IMG/VR virus record: IMGVR_UViG_3300029309_000077
Coordinates: 1-22,069 of that record
DNA: 22,069 bases
Source: a virus
Direction: 5' to 3' (one strand)
The notes under the pieces were generated by a model that saw nothing but the letters and a program-made list of their open reading frames with translations, searched no databases and had not been told where the DNA came from. The first letter of the stretch is position 1. Every line of letters starts with the position of its first letter. Position numbers and translations under genes: made by a program. This document shows, piece by piece, positions 1 through 4,775 of the stretch.

Positions 1-77
1 TCATTCATAAGAACAACTAACTTTGGGTTATCATTCCATTCAACTAATATTTGACAAGCTACTATACTTTTCTTCAT
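1..77 (-). CDS. Partial small protein, runs off left edge
   Basis: The first 25 codons read MKKSIVACQILVEWNDNPKL and then continue off the window. A strong GGAGGAGG ribosome-binding site lies 4-5 bases before the ATG. The start overlaps the stop of the upstream gene in an ATGA arrangement, so translation is probably coupled. I do not recognise the family; too little is present to judge it. Confidence 0.6.
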   Translation of the reverse strand, partial: MKKSIVACQILVEWNDNPKLVVLMN

Positions 78-262
78 ACTTCCTCCTCCTCAGACTCATC
101 CCAGTAAAACAGAACATCAACACCTTGATAGGTTTTGAAAATACCTTGTGTTTCTATTCCTACTTTTTCTTGGTCAGATAATGTGCTAATAATTACCCAA
201 TTAGAATGTCCTAATTGCTCTCTGCAATCATCATCAATAACTTCAGTTATATCTCTACTCAT
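74..262 (-). CDS. Small acidic hypothetical protein (62 aa)
   Basis: A 62-residue protein, markedly acidic, ending in ESEEEEV. It has no membrane segment and I do not recognise it. The start has a good GAGGAGGG ribosome-binding site, and the ATG overlaps the stop of the upstream gene (ATGA). It is part of the leftward chain of tiny genes, which suggests an early phage protein; acidic small early proteins are sometimes DNA mimics or inhibitors of host enzymes, but nothing specific supports that here. Confidence 0.6.
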   Translation of the reverse strand: MSRDITEVIDDDCREQLGHSNWVIISTLSDQEKVGIETQGIFKTYQGVDVLFYWDESEEEEV

Positions 263-426
263 GCTCCCTCCTCTGCTTGATAATCAGTCCAATCTAAATA
301 GGTATGAAAGTTCCAACCTTCATCAGTTTCTTCGGCTATTTTTTCAGCCTCTTCTTTTGAGGTTGCTTTAATTGTAATTTCATATACCCCTTGTTGTATT
401 GCTGTCACTCTATATGTTTTTTTCAT
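259..426 (-). CDS. Small protein resembling DpnD/PcfM-type domains (55 aa)
   Basis: This 55-residue protein begins MKKTYRVTAIQQGVYEITIK and continues with an ATSKEEAEKIAEE stretch. A beta-rich start followed by 'x-A-x-S-x-E-E-A' and a helix is the pattern I associate with the DpnD/PcfM-like fold, and the protein at 1326-1547 on the same strand shows a similar layout (EVEANTIEEAKSLI). That family link is from memory and tentative. The gene's stop overlaps the next start by ATGA, and an AGGAGATAG ribosome-binding site precedes it. Confidence 0.6.
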   Translation of the reverse strand: MKKTYRVTAIQQGVYEITIKATSKEEAEKIAEETDEGWNFHTYLDWTDYQAEEGA

Positions 427-427
427 A

Positions 428-550
428 CTATCTCCTTCTTTGTTGTTTAGCTTTCATTCTTCGTCTTGTTCTAGACGATGGTAAATCGTGCAAAGTTAAT
501 ACTGTTCCCGGATTGCCTTTGCCTGTGTTTCGATAAGTAACTTTACTCAT
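428..550 (-). CDS. Very small basic protein (40 aa)
   Basis: This 40-residue protein starts MSKVTYRNTGKGNPGTVL and ends in an arginine/lysine-rich tail (SSRTRRRMKAKQQRRR). The strong positive charge suggests nucleic-acid or ribosome contact, which is inference from composition only. It overlaps the 3' end of the upstream gene by 8 bases and sits one base before the next gene. An AGGAGG motif precedes the ATG. No family recognised. Confidence 0.5.
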   Translation of the reverse strand: MSKVTYRNTGKGNPGTVLTLHDLPSSRTRRRMKAKQQRRR

Positions 551-686
551 GCCTCAACCTCCTTTTAAGTTCTGCCTCTGCAAGTTTTAATCTTTCATTT
601 TCTAATTCAGTATTCAAGGCGGATAGGGTCTTTAATGTTCCTACCATATGCCATAATGCTACTGTATCTTGTTTAGTTACGTCCAT
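543..686 (-). CDS. Small helical protein, likely coiled coil (47 aa)
   Basis: This 47-residue protein starts MDVTKQDTVALWHMVGTLK. Its second half has leucines spaced for an amphipathic helix or short coiled coil (LNTELENERLKLAEAELKRR). It has no recognisable domain. It lies one base after the gene at 688-966 and overlaps the next gene by 8 bases, so it belongs to the leftward operon. Confidence 0.5.
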   Translation of the reverse strand: MDVTKQDTVALWHMVGTLKTLSALNTELENERLKLAEAELKRRLRHE

Positions 687-687
687 A

Positions 688-966
688 TTAGTTATTTCCA
701 TAAGGGTTTAGATTAGTTAGTTGATATTCTCCAGACGCTATCTTAGCCTCAGTAGTTGCTCTATCTTCGCCTAAAAACATATTTCTATATTTGCCTGTCG
801 TGCTTGAATAGTTCCAATAAGTTTCATCAAGGACTACATGACCATCAATATGTTTTATCGCAATGACACTCTTATAGCTTTGGAATATCTCGCCATCATT
901 GGTTGTAATAATAAACTGATTAGGGGCAGTATTATTATTAGGGGTTATCATATTTCTTACTTTCAT
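688..966 (-). CDS. Conserved phage hypothetical protein (92 aa)
   Basis: A 92-residue protein containing FQSYKSVIAIK near residue 28 and then VVLDETYWNYSSTTGKYRN and FLGE. I recall this pattern (a serine-tyrosine motif, then a 'LDE-x-YW-x-YS-x-TTGKYR-x-FL' block) from small uncharacterised proteins of many unrelated phages, so it is likely a real conserved family of unknown function. A GGAG ribosome-binding site lies before the ATG, and the start overlaps the stop of the upstream gene. No catalytic motif is obvious. Confidence 0.75.
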   Translation of the reverse strand: MKVRNMITPNNNTAPNQFIITTNDGEIFQSYKSVIAIKHIDGHVVLDETYWNYSSTTGKYRNMFLGEDRATTEAKIASGEYQLTNLNPYGNN

Positions 967-1133
967 TGTGTTATCTCCGTTATTAAGTTTTGTAAGTCTG
1001 TATCATTAGCCATCAATCCTTGAGCCACTAATTGACTTTTCAAAGATGTTTTATGGCGGTCTAGTTGTACTGTGTTTTTATCAAAGTATGTGACTATCAC
1101 TTTTAATATTTTATTTTGTTTAAATTTAGTCAT
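963..1133 (-). CDS. Small protein with 'LITEIT' C-terminus, paralogue A (56 aa)
   Basis: A 56-residue protein starting MTKFKQNKILKVIVTYF. Its last 26 residues (ending ANDTDLQNLITEITQ) match the end of the neighbouring upstream gene product (ending ESDKDLIDLITEITK), whereas the N-terminal halves differ. This suggests a duplicated or shuffled C-terminal module. The start overlaps the stop of that neighbour, and a GGAGATAACTAA leader gives a usable ribosome-binding site. Function unknown. Confidence 0.6.
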   Translation of the reverse strand: MTKFKQNKILKVIVTYFDKNTVQLDRHKTSLKSQLVAQGLMANDTDLQNLITEITQ

Positions 1134-1324
1134 TTAGTTATCTCCGTTATTAAATCAATTAAATCTTTATCACTTTCCATTAGTTTTTCGGCTACCAAAT
1201 AGCCTTTGAAATTTACTAAGTCTATGTCCATGTAATGTTTACCACAAAGATATTTTATCATTTGTTTTAGTAAATAATTTTGTTTACCTAATTCTAATGA
1301 TATTGCTATTTCTTTATCAGTCAT
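1130..1324 (-). CDS. Small protein with 'LITEIT' C-terminus, paralogue B (64 aa)
   Basis: I place the start at the ATG giving MTDKEIAISLELGKQN (64 residues), because an AGGAGATATAAT leader sits directly before it. A start five codons further upstream is possible but would bury that ribosome-binding site inside the gene. The C-terminal 26 residues resemble those of the downstream neighbour. The protein is probably helical, with no known motif. One base separates it from the upstream gene. Confidence 0.6.
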   Translation of the reverse strand: MTDKEIAISLELGKQNYLLKQMIKYLCGKHYMDIDLVNFKGYLVAEKLMESDKDLIDLITEITK

Positions 1325-1325
1325 A

Positions 1326-1547
1326 TTATATCTCCTCATTATTGTAAAAGAATTTTAAATCATCAATATCGTGATTAATTCTTTTAACTTTATTACATGG
1401 TGATATTTTATAAGTTAGTGGTTGGGTAACTTTTCCATGTTCTAAAGTATTTTCTATTATTAAACTTTTTGCCTCTTCAATGGTATTAGCCTCAACTTCA
1501 TATTCGTTGTAGATTTCTTCAACCATTTCAATTTTAAACTTAGTCAT
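1326..1547 (-). CDS. Small protein resembling DpnD/PcfM-type domains (73 aa)
   Basis: A 73-residue protein starting MTKFKIEMVEEIYNEYEVEA, followed by NTIEEAKSLI. A strand-rich N-terminus leading into an 'EAK/EA' helix is the layout I associate with DpnD/PcfM-like small domains and with the 259-426 product here; treat this as a weak family hint. An AGGAGG ribosome-binding site lies eight bases before the ATG, and the gene abuts the stop of the 46-residue gene upstream. Confidence 0.65.
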   Translation of the reverse strand: MTKFKIEMVEEIYNEYEVEANTIEEAKSLIIENTLEHGKVTQPLTYKISPCNKVKRINHDIDDLKFFYNNEEI

Positions 1548-1688
1548 TTAAAAATCCTCCTGTAAGATTGCCTCAACCAATTTATCATTACGTTTTAACA
1601 AAGCTTCTTTTAAAGCTTCATTTTCTAATGCAATAGATGGTTGAATAAGATGTTCTCCACATAATGCCATAAATTTAGTTTCAGTCAT
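1548..1688 (-). CDS. Small helical protein (46 aa)
   Basis: This 46-residue protein starts MTETKFMALCGEHLIQPSI and ends in a charged helix (LKEALLKRNDKLVEAILQED). Its leader, AGGAGATATAAT followed by ATGACT, is identical over 18 bases to the leader of the gene at 1130-1324. It follows the 1690-1875 gene with one base between them. No family recognised. Confidence 0.5.
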   Translation of the reverse strand: MTETKFMALCGEHLIQPSIALENEALKEALLKRNDKLVEAILQEDF

Positions 1689-1689
1689 A

Positions 1690-1875
1690 TTATATCTCCT
1701 GTTGTCCGGCGACTACCTCAAACGAATAGCCATAACTTTTTAGCCTGGATATCGTGGAGTCTGTTAAAGTTTTAGTACCTGTTATCTCTGTAATCATGTT
1801 TGAAAACTCACAATCAGGATAAACATAATCAGTACCATAATTATTTTTTATAAACACTTTTAGATTTTTAGTCAT
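1690..1875 (-). CDS. Hypothetical protein (61 aa)
   Basis: This 61-residue protein starts MTKNLKVFIKNNYGTDYVYP and contains DSTISRLKSYGYSFEVV near its end, a helix then strand reminiscent of a small winged or HTH-like element, though too short to assign. Its ATG overlaps the stop of the gene at 1875-2336. A GAGGTGG ribosome-binding site is present. Function unknown. Confidence 0.6.
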   Translation of the reverse strand: MTKNLKVFIKNNYGTDYVYPDCEFSNMITEITGTKTLTDSTISRLKSYGYSFEVVAGQQEI

Positions 1876-2336
1876 TATGCCACCTCTAAAAGTTTATTAA
1901 TATCTTCTTTAACATCATTTGGTATTTCATTGGTAAGCCATGCTGTACCATATTGATATGGCTTGCCGTCTAAGTCATCAAATAATAATCCAACTTTTTT
2001 AAGCTGTTCACATTCCCATGTGTAAAACTCCGCATTGTTTGGCTTTTTAATACTGTTTAAGAATGCCATTTGTTTAGGTGTTCCCGGCATGCAATCATTA
2101 AGATGGTATTGTTTCCATAAAGAATATATTTTTAAAAACAAACCATTGTTATTGAAATAGTCATAAAGACTATCTAAATTTTGTCCGCAAGAAAGATAAT
2201 CTGTTTGTTTGCTATTCCAAATATTGCCACTAGCTAAAAATCTATTTCCATCAAAGTCAACCTCTATGGTTACAAGGTTAACTTTCCTGCCTGTGTTGTT
2301 GTAGTCAATTTTTCCAAAGTTAAAAGTTTTAGTCAT
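1875..2336 (-). CDS. Conserved hypothetical phage/bacterial protein (153 aa)
   Basis: At 153 residues this is the largest gene of the leftward operon. The mid-region LWKQYHLNDCMPGTPKQ, the YTWECEQLKKVGLLFDD stretch and the C-terminal PYQYGTAWLTNEIPNDV block match a pattern I remember from uncharacterised phage and plasmid proteins ('LW-x-x-WHLND ... YGSAWL-x-E-x-IP-x-x-V'). The function of that family is unknown to me. Those relatives often carry Cys pairs between the two blocks; here no clear metal site is visible. It is co-transcribed with its neighbours (two-base gap upstream). Confidence 0.75.
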   Translation of the reverse strand: MTKTFNFGKIDYNNTGRKVNLVTIEVDFDGNRFLASGNIWNSKQTDYLSCGQNLDSLYDYFNNNGLFLKIYSLWKQYHLNDCMPGTPKQMAFLNSIKKPNNAEFYTWECEQLKKVGLLFDDLDGKPYQYGTAWLTNEIPNDVKEDINKLLEVA

Positions 2337-2338
2337 TA

Positions 2339-2512
2339 TTAAACCTCCTGAAAATGTTCATCTACATCAAATAATATATCTGATATATTTTGACAGCCGT
2401 TAGGCAGTTCTACATCAATATTAAACTCTTTTAGTTTAGAGTTTATTTTGTCCCTAAGATGTATCATGTCTATGATGTTGTCTCTTAGTTGTTCATATTG
2501 TTTGTTAGTCAT
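2339..2512 (-). CDS. Small hypothetical protein, first gene of leftward operon (57 aa)
   Basis: This 57-residue protein starts MTNKQYEQLRDNIIDMIHLR, with a helical N-terminal half, and ends in an acidic segment (ILFDVDEHFQEV). The AAGGAG ribosome-binding site is well placed. It is the first gene after the divergent control region, so it is the likely promoter-proximal gene of the operon. No family recognised. Confidence 0.6.
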   Translation of the reverse strand: MTNKQYEQLRDNIIDMIHLRDKINSKLKEFNIDVELPNGCQNISDILFDVDEHFQEV

Positions 2513-2546
2513 TTAGTAACTCCTTAGTTGTTAATATGGTTATAAC

Positions 2547-2573
2547 TTTATAGTAAACATCAGGGAATGTCAA
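2547..2573 (-). promoter_or_regulatory. Candidate sigma-70 promoter for leftward operon
   Basis: On the minus strand a perfect -35 TTGACA (2573-2568) is followed 15 bases later by TATAAA (2552-2547), or 17 bases later by the weaker TAAAGT. It lies about 35 bases before the first leftward gene. The 15-base spacing is shorter than optimal, so it may be a weak or regulated promoter. Confidence 0.5.
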
Positions 2574-2640
2574 AGGACTACTTAGACTTTGTAGTTATAG
2601 AAGAATGAATTATATATAAGAATTTAATCTAATAAGTATA

Positions 2641-2668
2641 TTGACATTAGCCTAGAAATCAGGACAAT
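2641..2668 (+). promoter_or_regulatory. Candidate sigma-70 promoter for gene at 2711
   Basis: A perfect -35 TTGACA is followed after 16 bases by GACAAT, a 4/6 match to the -10 hexamer that keeps the key A2 and T6. Transcription would start about 35 bases before the 2711 ATG. It is divergent from the leftward promoter at 2547-2573. Between the two lies a short inverted repeat, ACTAC (2577-2581) and GTAGT (2591-2595), a possible operator. Confidence 0.45.
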
Positions 2669-2710
2669 AGACTATATAGCTTTTAACAAACAACTAGGAG
2701 GAAAGAAGTT

Positions 2711-3010
2711 ATGACTAAAAAACAATATCAACCAAAAGAAGATTACCAAGACTACATAGTCGATGAAGGGACACATAGTTTAATAGCTATGTATCTAATA
2801 GATAAAGGGATTGCTAGTACTAGAGCTAATGTAATAGCTGAAGTAGTTAGAGATTGCTTTAAGGCGGTAACTCCACTAGATAACTATAATAGTAAATTAG
2901 TTTCTGAGTTGTTACCTGAGATATTTACTTTAGGTAAATTTTATAATGACGTTTACGGAGATGGTACTTATCCATTCCATGAGAATGTAAAGGAGGTTAA
3001 AAAGGTTTAA
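2711..3010 (+). CDS. Hypothetical protein, lone rightward gene (99 aa)
   Basis: A 99-residue protein starting MTKKQYQPKEDYQDYIVDEG. The middle looks helical (LIAMYLIDKGI, ANVIAEVVRDCFKAV, SELLPEIFTLGKFY). No family recognised. The start is supported by AGGAGG eight bases upstream. It is the only rightward gene between the leftward operon and the signal-rich gap, in the position where phages often keep a regulator. Nothing in the sequence proves that role, as there is no clear HTH. A transcript from the leftward promoter at 3655-3683 would run antisense to it. Confidence 0.7.
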   Translation: MTKKQYQPKEDYQDYIVDEGTHSLIAMYLIDKGIASTRANVIAEVVRDCFKAVTPLDNYNSKLVSELLPEIFTLGKFYNDVYGDGTYPFHENVKEVKKV

Positions 3011-3067
3011 AGGTTCACTCCTAGACTTCCTAAGCATGAAGTTAAACTGCTTAACTATTGAATAACC

Positions 3068-3076
3068 TGTGGATAA
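3068..3076 (-). promoter_or_regulatory. Perfect DnaA-box match
   Basis: TGTGGATAA is the exact complement of the consensus DnaA box TTATCCACA. It is a single copy and can occur by chance, but it sits at the left of the only long non-coding gap, between two copies of the TTAAACTGC motif. Confidence 0.35.
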
Positions 3077-3159
3077 CTTTAAACTGCATACTTTTATTGT
3101 TAGCAATAATAATTAATGGGCGACAAAGGAGCACCTTGATATACGAGCTCTGCGAGTAT

Positions 3160-3227
3160 GTTAGCTATATGGTTGGAGCATACAAGTACTCCCAAGACCT
3201 ACCAAGTTTTTAGAGTTATATGCTAAC
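3160..3227. repeat. Long-armed inverted repeat
   Basis: GTTAGCTATAT (3160-3170) pairs with ATATGCTAAC (3218-3227) with one bulged base. The 47-base loop also contains partly complementary blocks (GGTTGG/CCTACC). It could fold as RNA on either strand; purpose unknown. Confidence 0.4.
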
Positions 3228-3279
3228 TTCATAACACTTCAAAGACTAGTAAATCTCATCAACTAGTTTTAGATTGGTT

Positions 3280-3295
3280 AGTTCTTCGTAGAACT
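3280..3295. repeat. Short perfect hairpin
   Basis: AGTTCT and AGAACT form a 6-bp stem around a 4-base TCGT loop, immediately upstream of the GTCT array. No T-run follows, so it is not a typical terminator. Confidence 0.4.
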
Positions 3296-3310
3296 TTAGA
3301 GTTCTTCCAA

Positions 3311-3379
3311 GTCTTTCTAGTCTTTTCGTTTCTTCCAATGTCTTTAGAGTCTGCCAAGTCTCTAAAGTCTTGTTAGTCT
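3311..3379. repeat. Nine-base-phased GTCT direct-repeat array
   Basis: GTCT occurs at 3311, 3320, 3340, 3349, 3358, 3367 and 3376. Every step is 9 bp except one of 20 bp. The units read roughly GTCTTnnnA. The preceding 30 bases (3281-3310) contain related 10-base units (GTTCTTCGTA, GTTCTTCCAA). The array lies in the non-coding gap about 350 bp before the small terminase gene, so it could be an iteron-like protein-binding array for replication or a terminase recognition site. That role is inference. Confidence 0.55.
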
Positions 3380-3630
3380 TGTAGGGGTTGCTCACAGAGT
3401 ACTCCAAAGGCTATGGGGTACGCAGGTGACCACCCCCCTCCACCCATATATCTATAGCATACTCATACATTTTAAAGACTTTTCAGGGTATACCAGTTCT
3501 GCCTCAACCTTTATAAAACTAGTTTACATCCGGCTATAAAATATCCCTAATCTTTATAGACTAGTCATAGTTTTCTGGGAGGTAAATATAAGAACTTTAA
3601 AGTGCTTTGGAGGGTCTCTATATCTATATA

Positions 3631-3659
3631 TTGACCCGGGGGGACACTAAAGTTATTAT
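3631..3659 (+). promoter_or_regulatory. Strong sigma-70 promoter P1, rightward
   Basis: TTGACC (3631-3636), a 17-base spacer and TATTAT (3654-3659) give 5/6 matches in both hexamers with ideal spacing. Initiation near 3666 would give the terminase operon a leader of about 69 bases. The -10 box overlaps the -10 of the leftward promoter at 3655-3683, so the two cannot easily be occupied together. Confidence 0.65.
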
Positions 3660-3683
3660 AGCTTCCAGATTGCATTCTGTCAA
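3655..3683 (-). promoter_or_regulatory. Perfect-consensus sigma-70 promoter, leftward
   Basis: On the minus strand TTGACA (3683-3678) is followed by exactly 17 bases and then TATAAT (3660-3655): both hexamers perfect with ideal spacing. Initiation near 3648 would send a transcript left across the non-coding gap, antisense to the gene at 2711-3010, and possibly into the leftward operon beginning at 2512. A perfect promoter is characteristic of strong early phage transcription. Confidence 0.7.
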
Positions 3684-3699
3684 GAACTTTTTAAATAAC

Positions 3700-3728
3700 T
3701 TGACAAATCTTGTATCCATCACTATACT
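3700..3728 (+). promoter_or_regulatory. Strong sigma-70 promoter P2, predicted leaderless start
   Basis: TTGACA (3700-3705), a 17-base spacer and TATACT (3723-3728) form a near-consensus promoter. The expected transcription start, about seven bases after the -10 box, coincides with the A of the terminase small-subunit ATG at 3735. No Shine-Dalgarno motif precedes that ATG, which fits a leaderless message. The -35 box is half of an inverted repeat, TGTCAAG (3678-3684) and CTTGACA (3699-3705). Confidence 0.7.
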
Positions 3729-3734
3729 ATTATT

Positions 3735-4163
3735 ATGGCAATACTACCAACAGTCGTCAATGACTCTAAAAGAGAACTCACTGAGAAACAGCAATCGTTT
3801 CTAGAGCATCTCGTTGAGACTCAAGGTGATGCTAAAAAGGCTGCTGAACTTGCAGGGTACAAGAGTCATTATCACCATGTGGTTAAGACTTTGAAGACTG
3901 AGATACTTGAGTTGACTCAAGAGGTCTTAGCAAACTCCGCACCACGAGCAGCCTTTAAGCTTGTTGAGATAATGGACTCTTCTAAACCCGTTATCCAAGC
4001 TAATAATAAACTTGCAGCAGCTCAAACGCTACTTGATAGGGTTGGAGTTACTAAAGTTGATAAGGTAGATGTTAACCATACAGTGAACAGTGGTATCTTT
4101 TTGATGCCTGACAAAGCACCTTTAGACCTACCCGAGGACCAATATGAAGATATTTCTAACTGA
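3735..4163 (+). CDS. terS: Terminase small subunit (probable)
   Basis: This 142-residue protein would recognise phage DNA and guide the large terminase subunit during packaging. The N-terminal region has the usual small-terminase pattern: LTEKQQSFLEHLVET at about residues 15-29, then DAKKAAELAGYKSH, a helix-turn-helix-like segment ('T-x-K-Q-x-x-F ... AA-x-x-AGY'). A helical centre (residues 65-105, likely oligomerisation) follows, and the C-terminal tail is acidic and flexible. Size is typical. The start is the only reasonable ATG; there is no ribosome-binding site, and promoter P2 appears to fire right at it. The end overlaps the next gene by 20 bases. The large subunit lies 2.3 kb downstream rather than adjacent, separated by small genes. 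The assignment rests on motif and context, not a database search. Confidence 0.75.
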   Translation: MAILPTVVNDSKRELTEKQQSFLEHLVETQGDAKKAAELAGYKSHYHHVVKTLKTEILELTQEVLANSAPRAAFKLVEIMDSSKPVIQANNKLAAAQTLLDRVGVTKVDKVDVNHTVNSGIFLMPDKAPLDLPEDQYEDISN

Positions 4164-4344
4164 GATGGAAGATGAAGGTAAACGCTATGCAGGACCTAAT
4201 ATACTTGCACCGGATTGGGAAGAAGCTGAACAAGCTGCTAAGTACAACAACCTAATCTTAGTTGGTGAGTTTGTTGAAATAGTAACTCAAGGTGGTGTTA
4301 TGCACTATGTTGAAGAGAAAGAAGCAGTTGAGGTATTACACTAA
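4144..4344 (+). CDS. Small acidic hypothetical protein (66 aa)
   Basis: A 66-residue protein starting MKIFLTEMEDEGKRYAGPNI, with DWEEAEQAAKYNNLILVGEF in the middle. The order strand, helix ('A-x-DWEEAE-x-A') and strand suggests a compact alpha/beta fold, similar in layout to small conserved proteins found next to terminase genes in other phages. It overlaps the small terminase gene by 20 bases and shares its last base with the next ATG (TAATG), so it is translationally coupled in the same operon. Function unknown. Confidence 0.65.
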   Translation: MKIFLTEMEDEGKRYAGPNILAPDWEEAEQAAKYNNLILVGEFVEIVTQGGVMHYVEEKEAVEVLH

Positions 4345-4652
4345 TGACTAAAAAGAAAGACTCAAGGCTGGAAAAAGCTGGAGTAAGTGGTTATAATAAA
4401 CCTAAGCGTACTCCTAAGCATCCAACTAAGTCGCATGTTGTTGTTGCTAAAGAAGGTGACAAGATTAAATTAATTAGGTTTGGTCAGCAGGGTAAAAAGG
4501 TAGGTACACTAAAAGGTACAGCAGGTCCACCTAAGAAAGGTGAGTCTGCTAGAATGAAAGCCAAGCGTAAGTCTTTCAAAGCTCGTCATGCTAAGAATAT
4601 TGCTAAAGGCAAGATGTCAGCAGCATGGTGGGCAGATAAGGTAAAATGGTAA
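4344..4652 (+). CDS. Basic conserved phage protein (102 aa)
   Basis: A 102-residue, very lysine-rich protein. The C-terminal block from about residue 65 onward (GESARMKAKRKSF, then KARHAKNIAKGKMSAAWWAD and KVKW) is one I recall from many aquatic phage genomes ('KSFKARHAKNI-x-KG-x-MS-x-A-WADKVKW'), so a real family of unknown function is likely. The charge suggests DNA or RNA contact or a role as an internal head protein; both are guesses. It starts at a TAATG overlap and is followed by another TAATG. Confidence 0.75.
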   Translation: MTKKKDSRLEKAGVSGYNKPKRTPKHPTKSHVVVAKEGDKIKLIRFGQQGKKVGTLKGTAGPPKKGESARMKAKRKSFKARHAKNIAKGKMSAAWWADKVKW

Positions 4653-4774
4653 TGCGATACTATAGCGATTTAAAAAAGTTAAAGTTAGTTCCAAAGAAGA
4701 AACAATTTAACAATATGTTAACAGTTAGTTTACTTGTTGTTTGTTTGTTTTTATTTGCTAACATAGTTTACTAG
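4652..4774 (+). CDS. Single-span membrane peptide (40 aa) coupled to iscU
   Basis: A 40-residue peptide starting MRYYSDLKKLKLVPKKK. The basic N-terminal half is followed by one hydrophobic stretch, MLTVSLLVVCLFLFANIVY, which can span a membrane; the positive-inside rule puts the N-terminus in the cytoplasm. It begins within a TAATG overlap and ends one base before the iscU ATG. As iscU has no ribosome-binding site of its own, its translation probably depends on this gene being translated. It could be an uncharacterised lysis or membrane-anchor peptide; nothing specific supports either. Confidence 0.55.
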   Translation: MRYYSDLKKLKLVPKKKQFNNMLTVSLLVVCLFLFANIVY

Positions 4775-4775
4775 C

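Larger units (their letters stand above)
3011..3734. other. 724-bp gap without a convincing gene, rich in signals
   Basis: Neither strand shows a credible gene here. The gap holds a perfect DnaA-box match (3068-3076), a repeated TTAAACTGC (3042-3050 and 3079-3087) with a GTTAA-ACTGC-TTAAC hairpin, and inverted repeats at 3160-3227 and 3280-3295. It also holds a 9-bp-phased GTCT array (3311-3379), four ACTAGT sites (3245, 3262, 3518, 3560), an unusually GC-rich patch near 3416-3450 in an AT-rich setting, and three sigma-70 promoters (3631-3728). This is the best candidate for origin and/or packaging signals plus the early/late switch; that role is inferred from content and position beside the terminase small subunit. 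Confidence 0.6.

Noticed and set aside
135-371. Rightward open frame opposite the early operon
   Set aside because: It lies antisense to three compact leftward genes that have ribosome-binding sites and stop-start overlaps; no start signal of its own.
3416-3455. GC-rich patch with TATGGG/CCCATA arms and GGTGACC as a cohesive-end site
   Set aside because: Noted as odd in base composition, but nothing in a single genome fragment shows it is cut; kept only as part of the gap description.
3607-3804. A 65-codon rightward open frame starting at TTG upstream of the small terminase gene
   Set aside because: It lies across three overlapping promoters and then runs out of frame into terS; the composition is not protein-like and TTG with GGAGGG after it is not a proper start.
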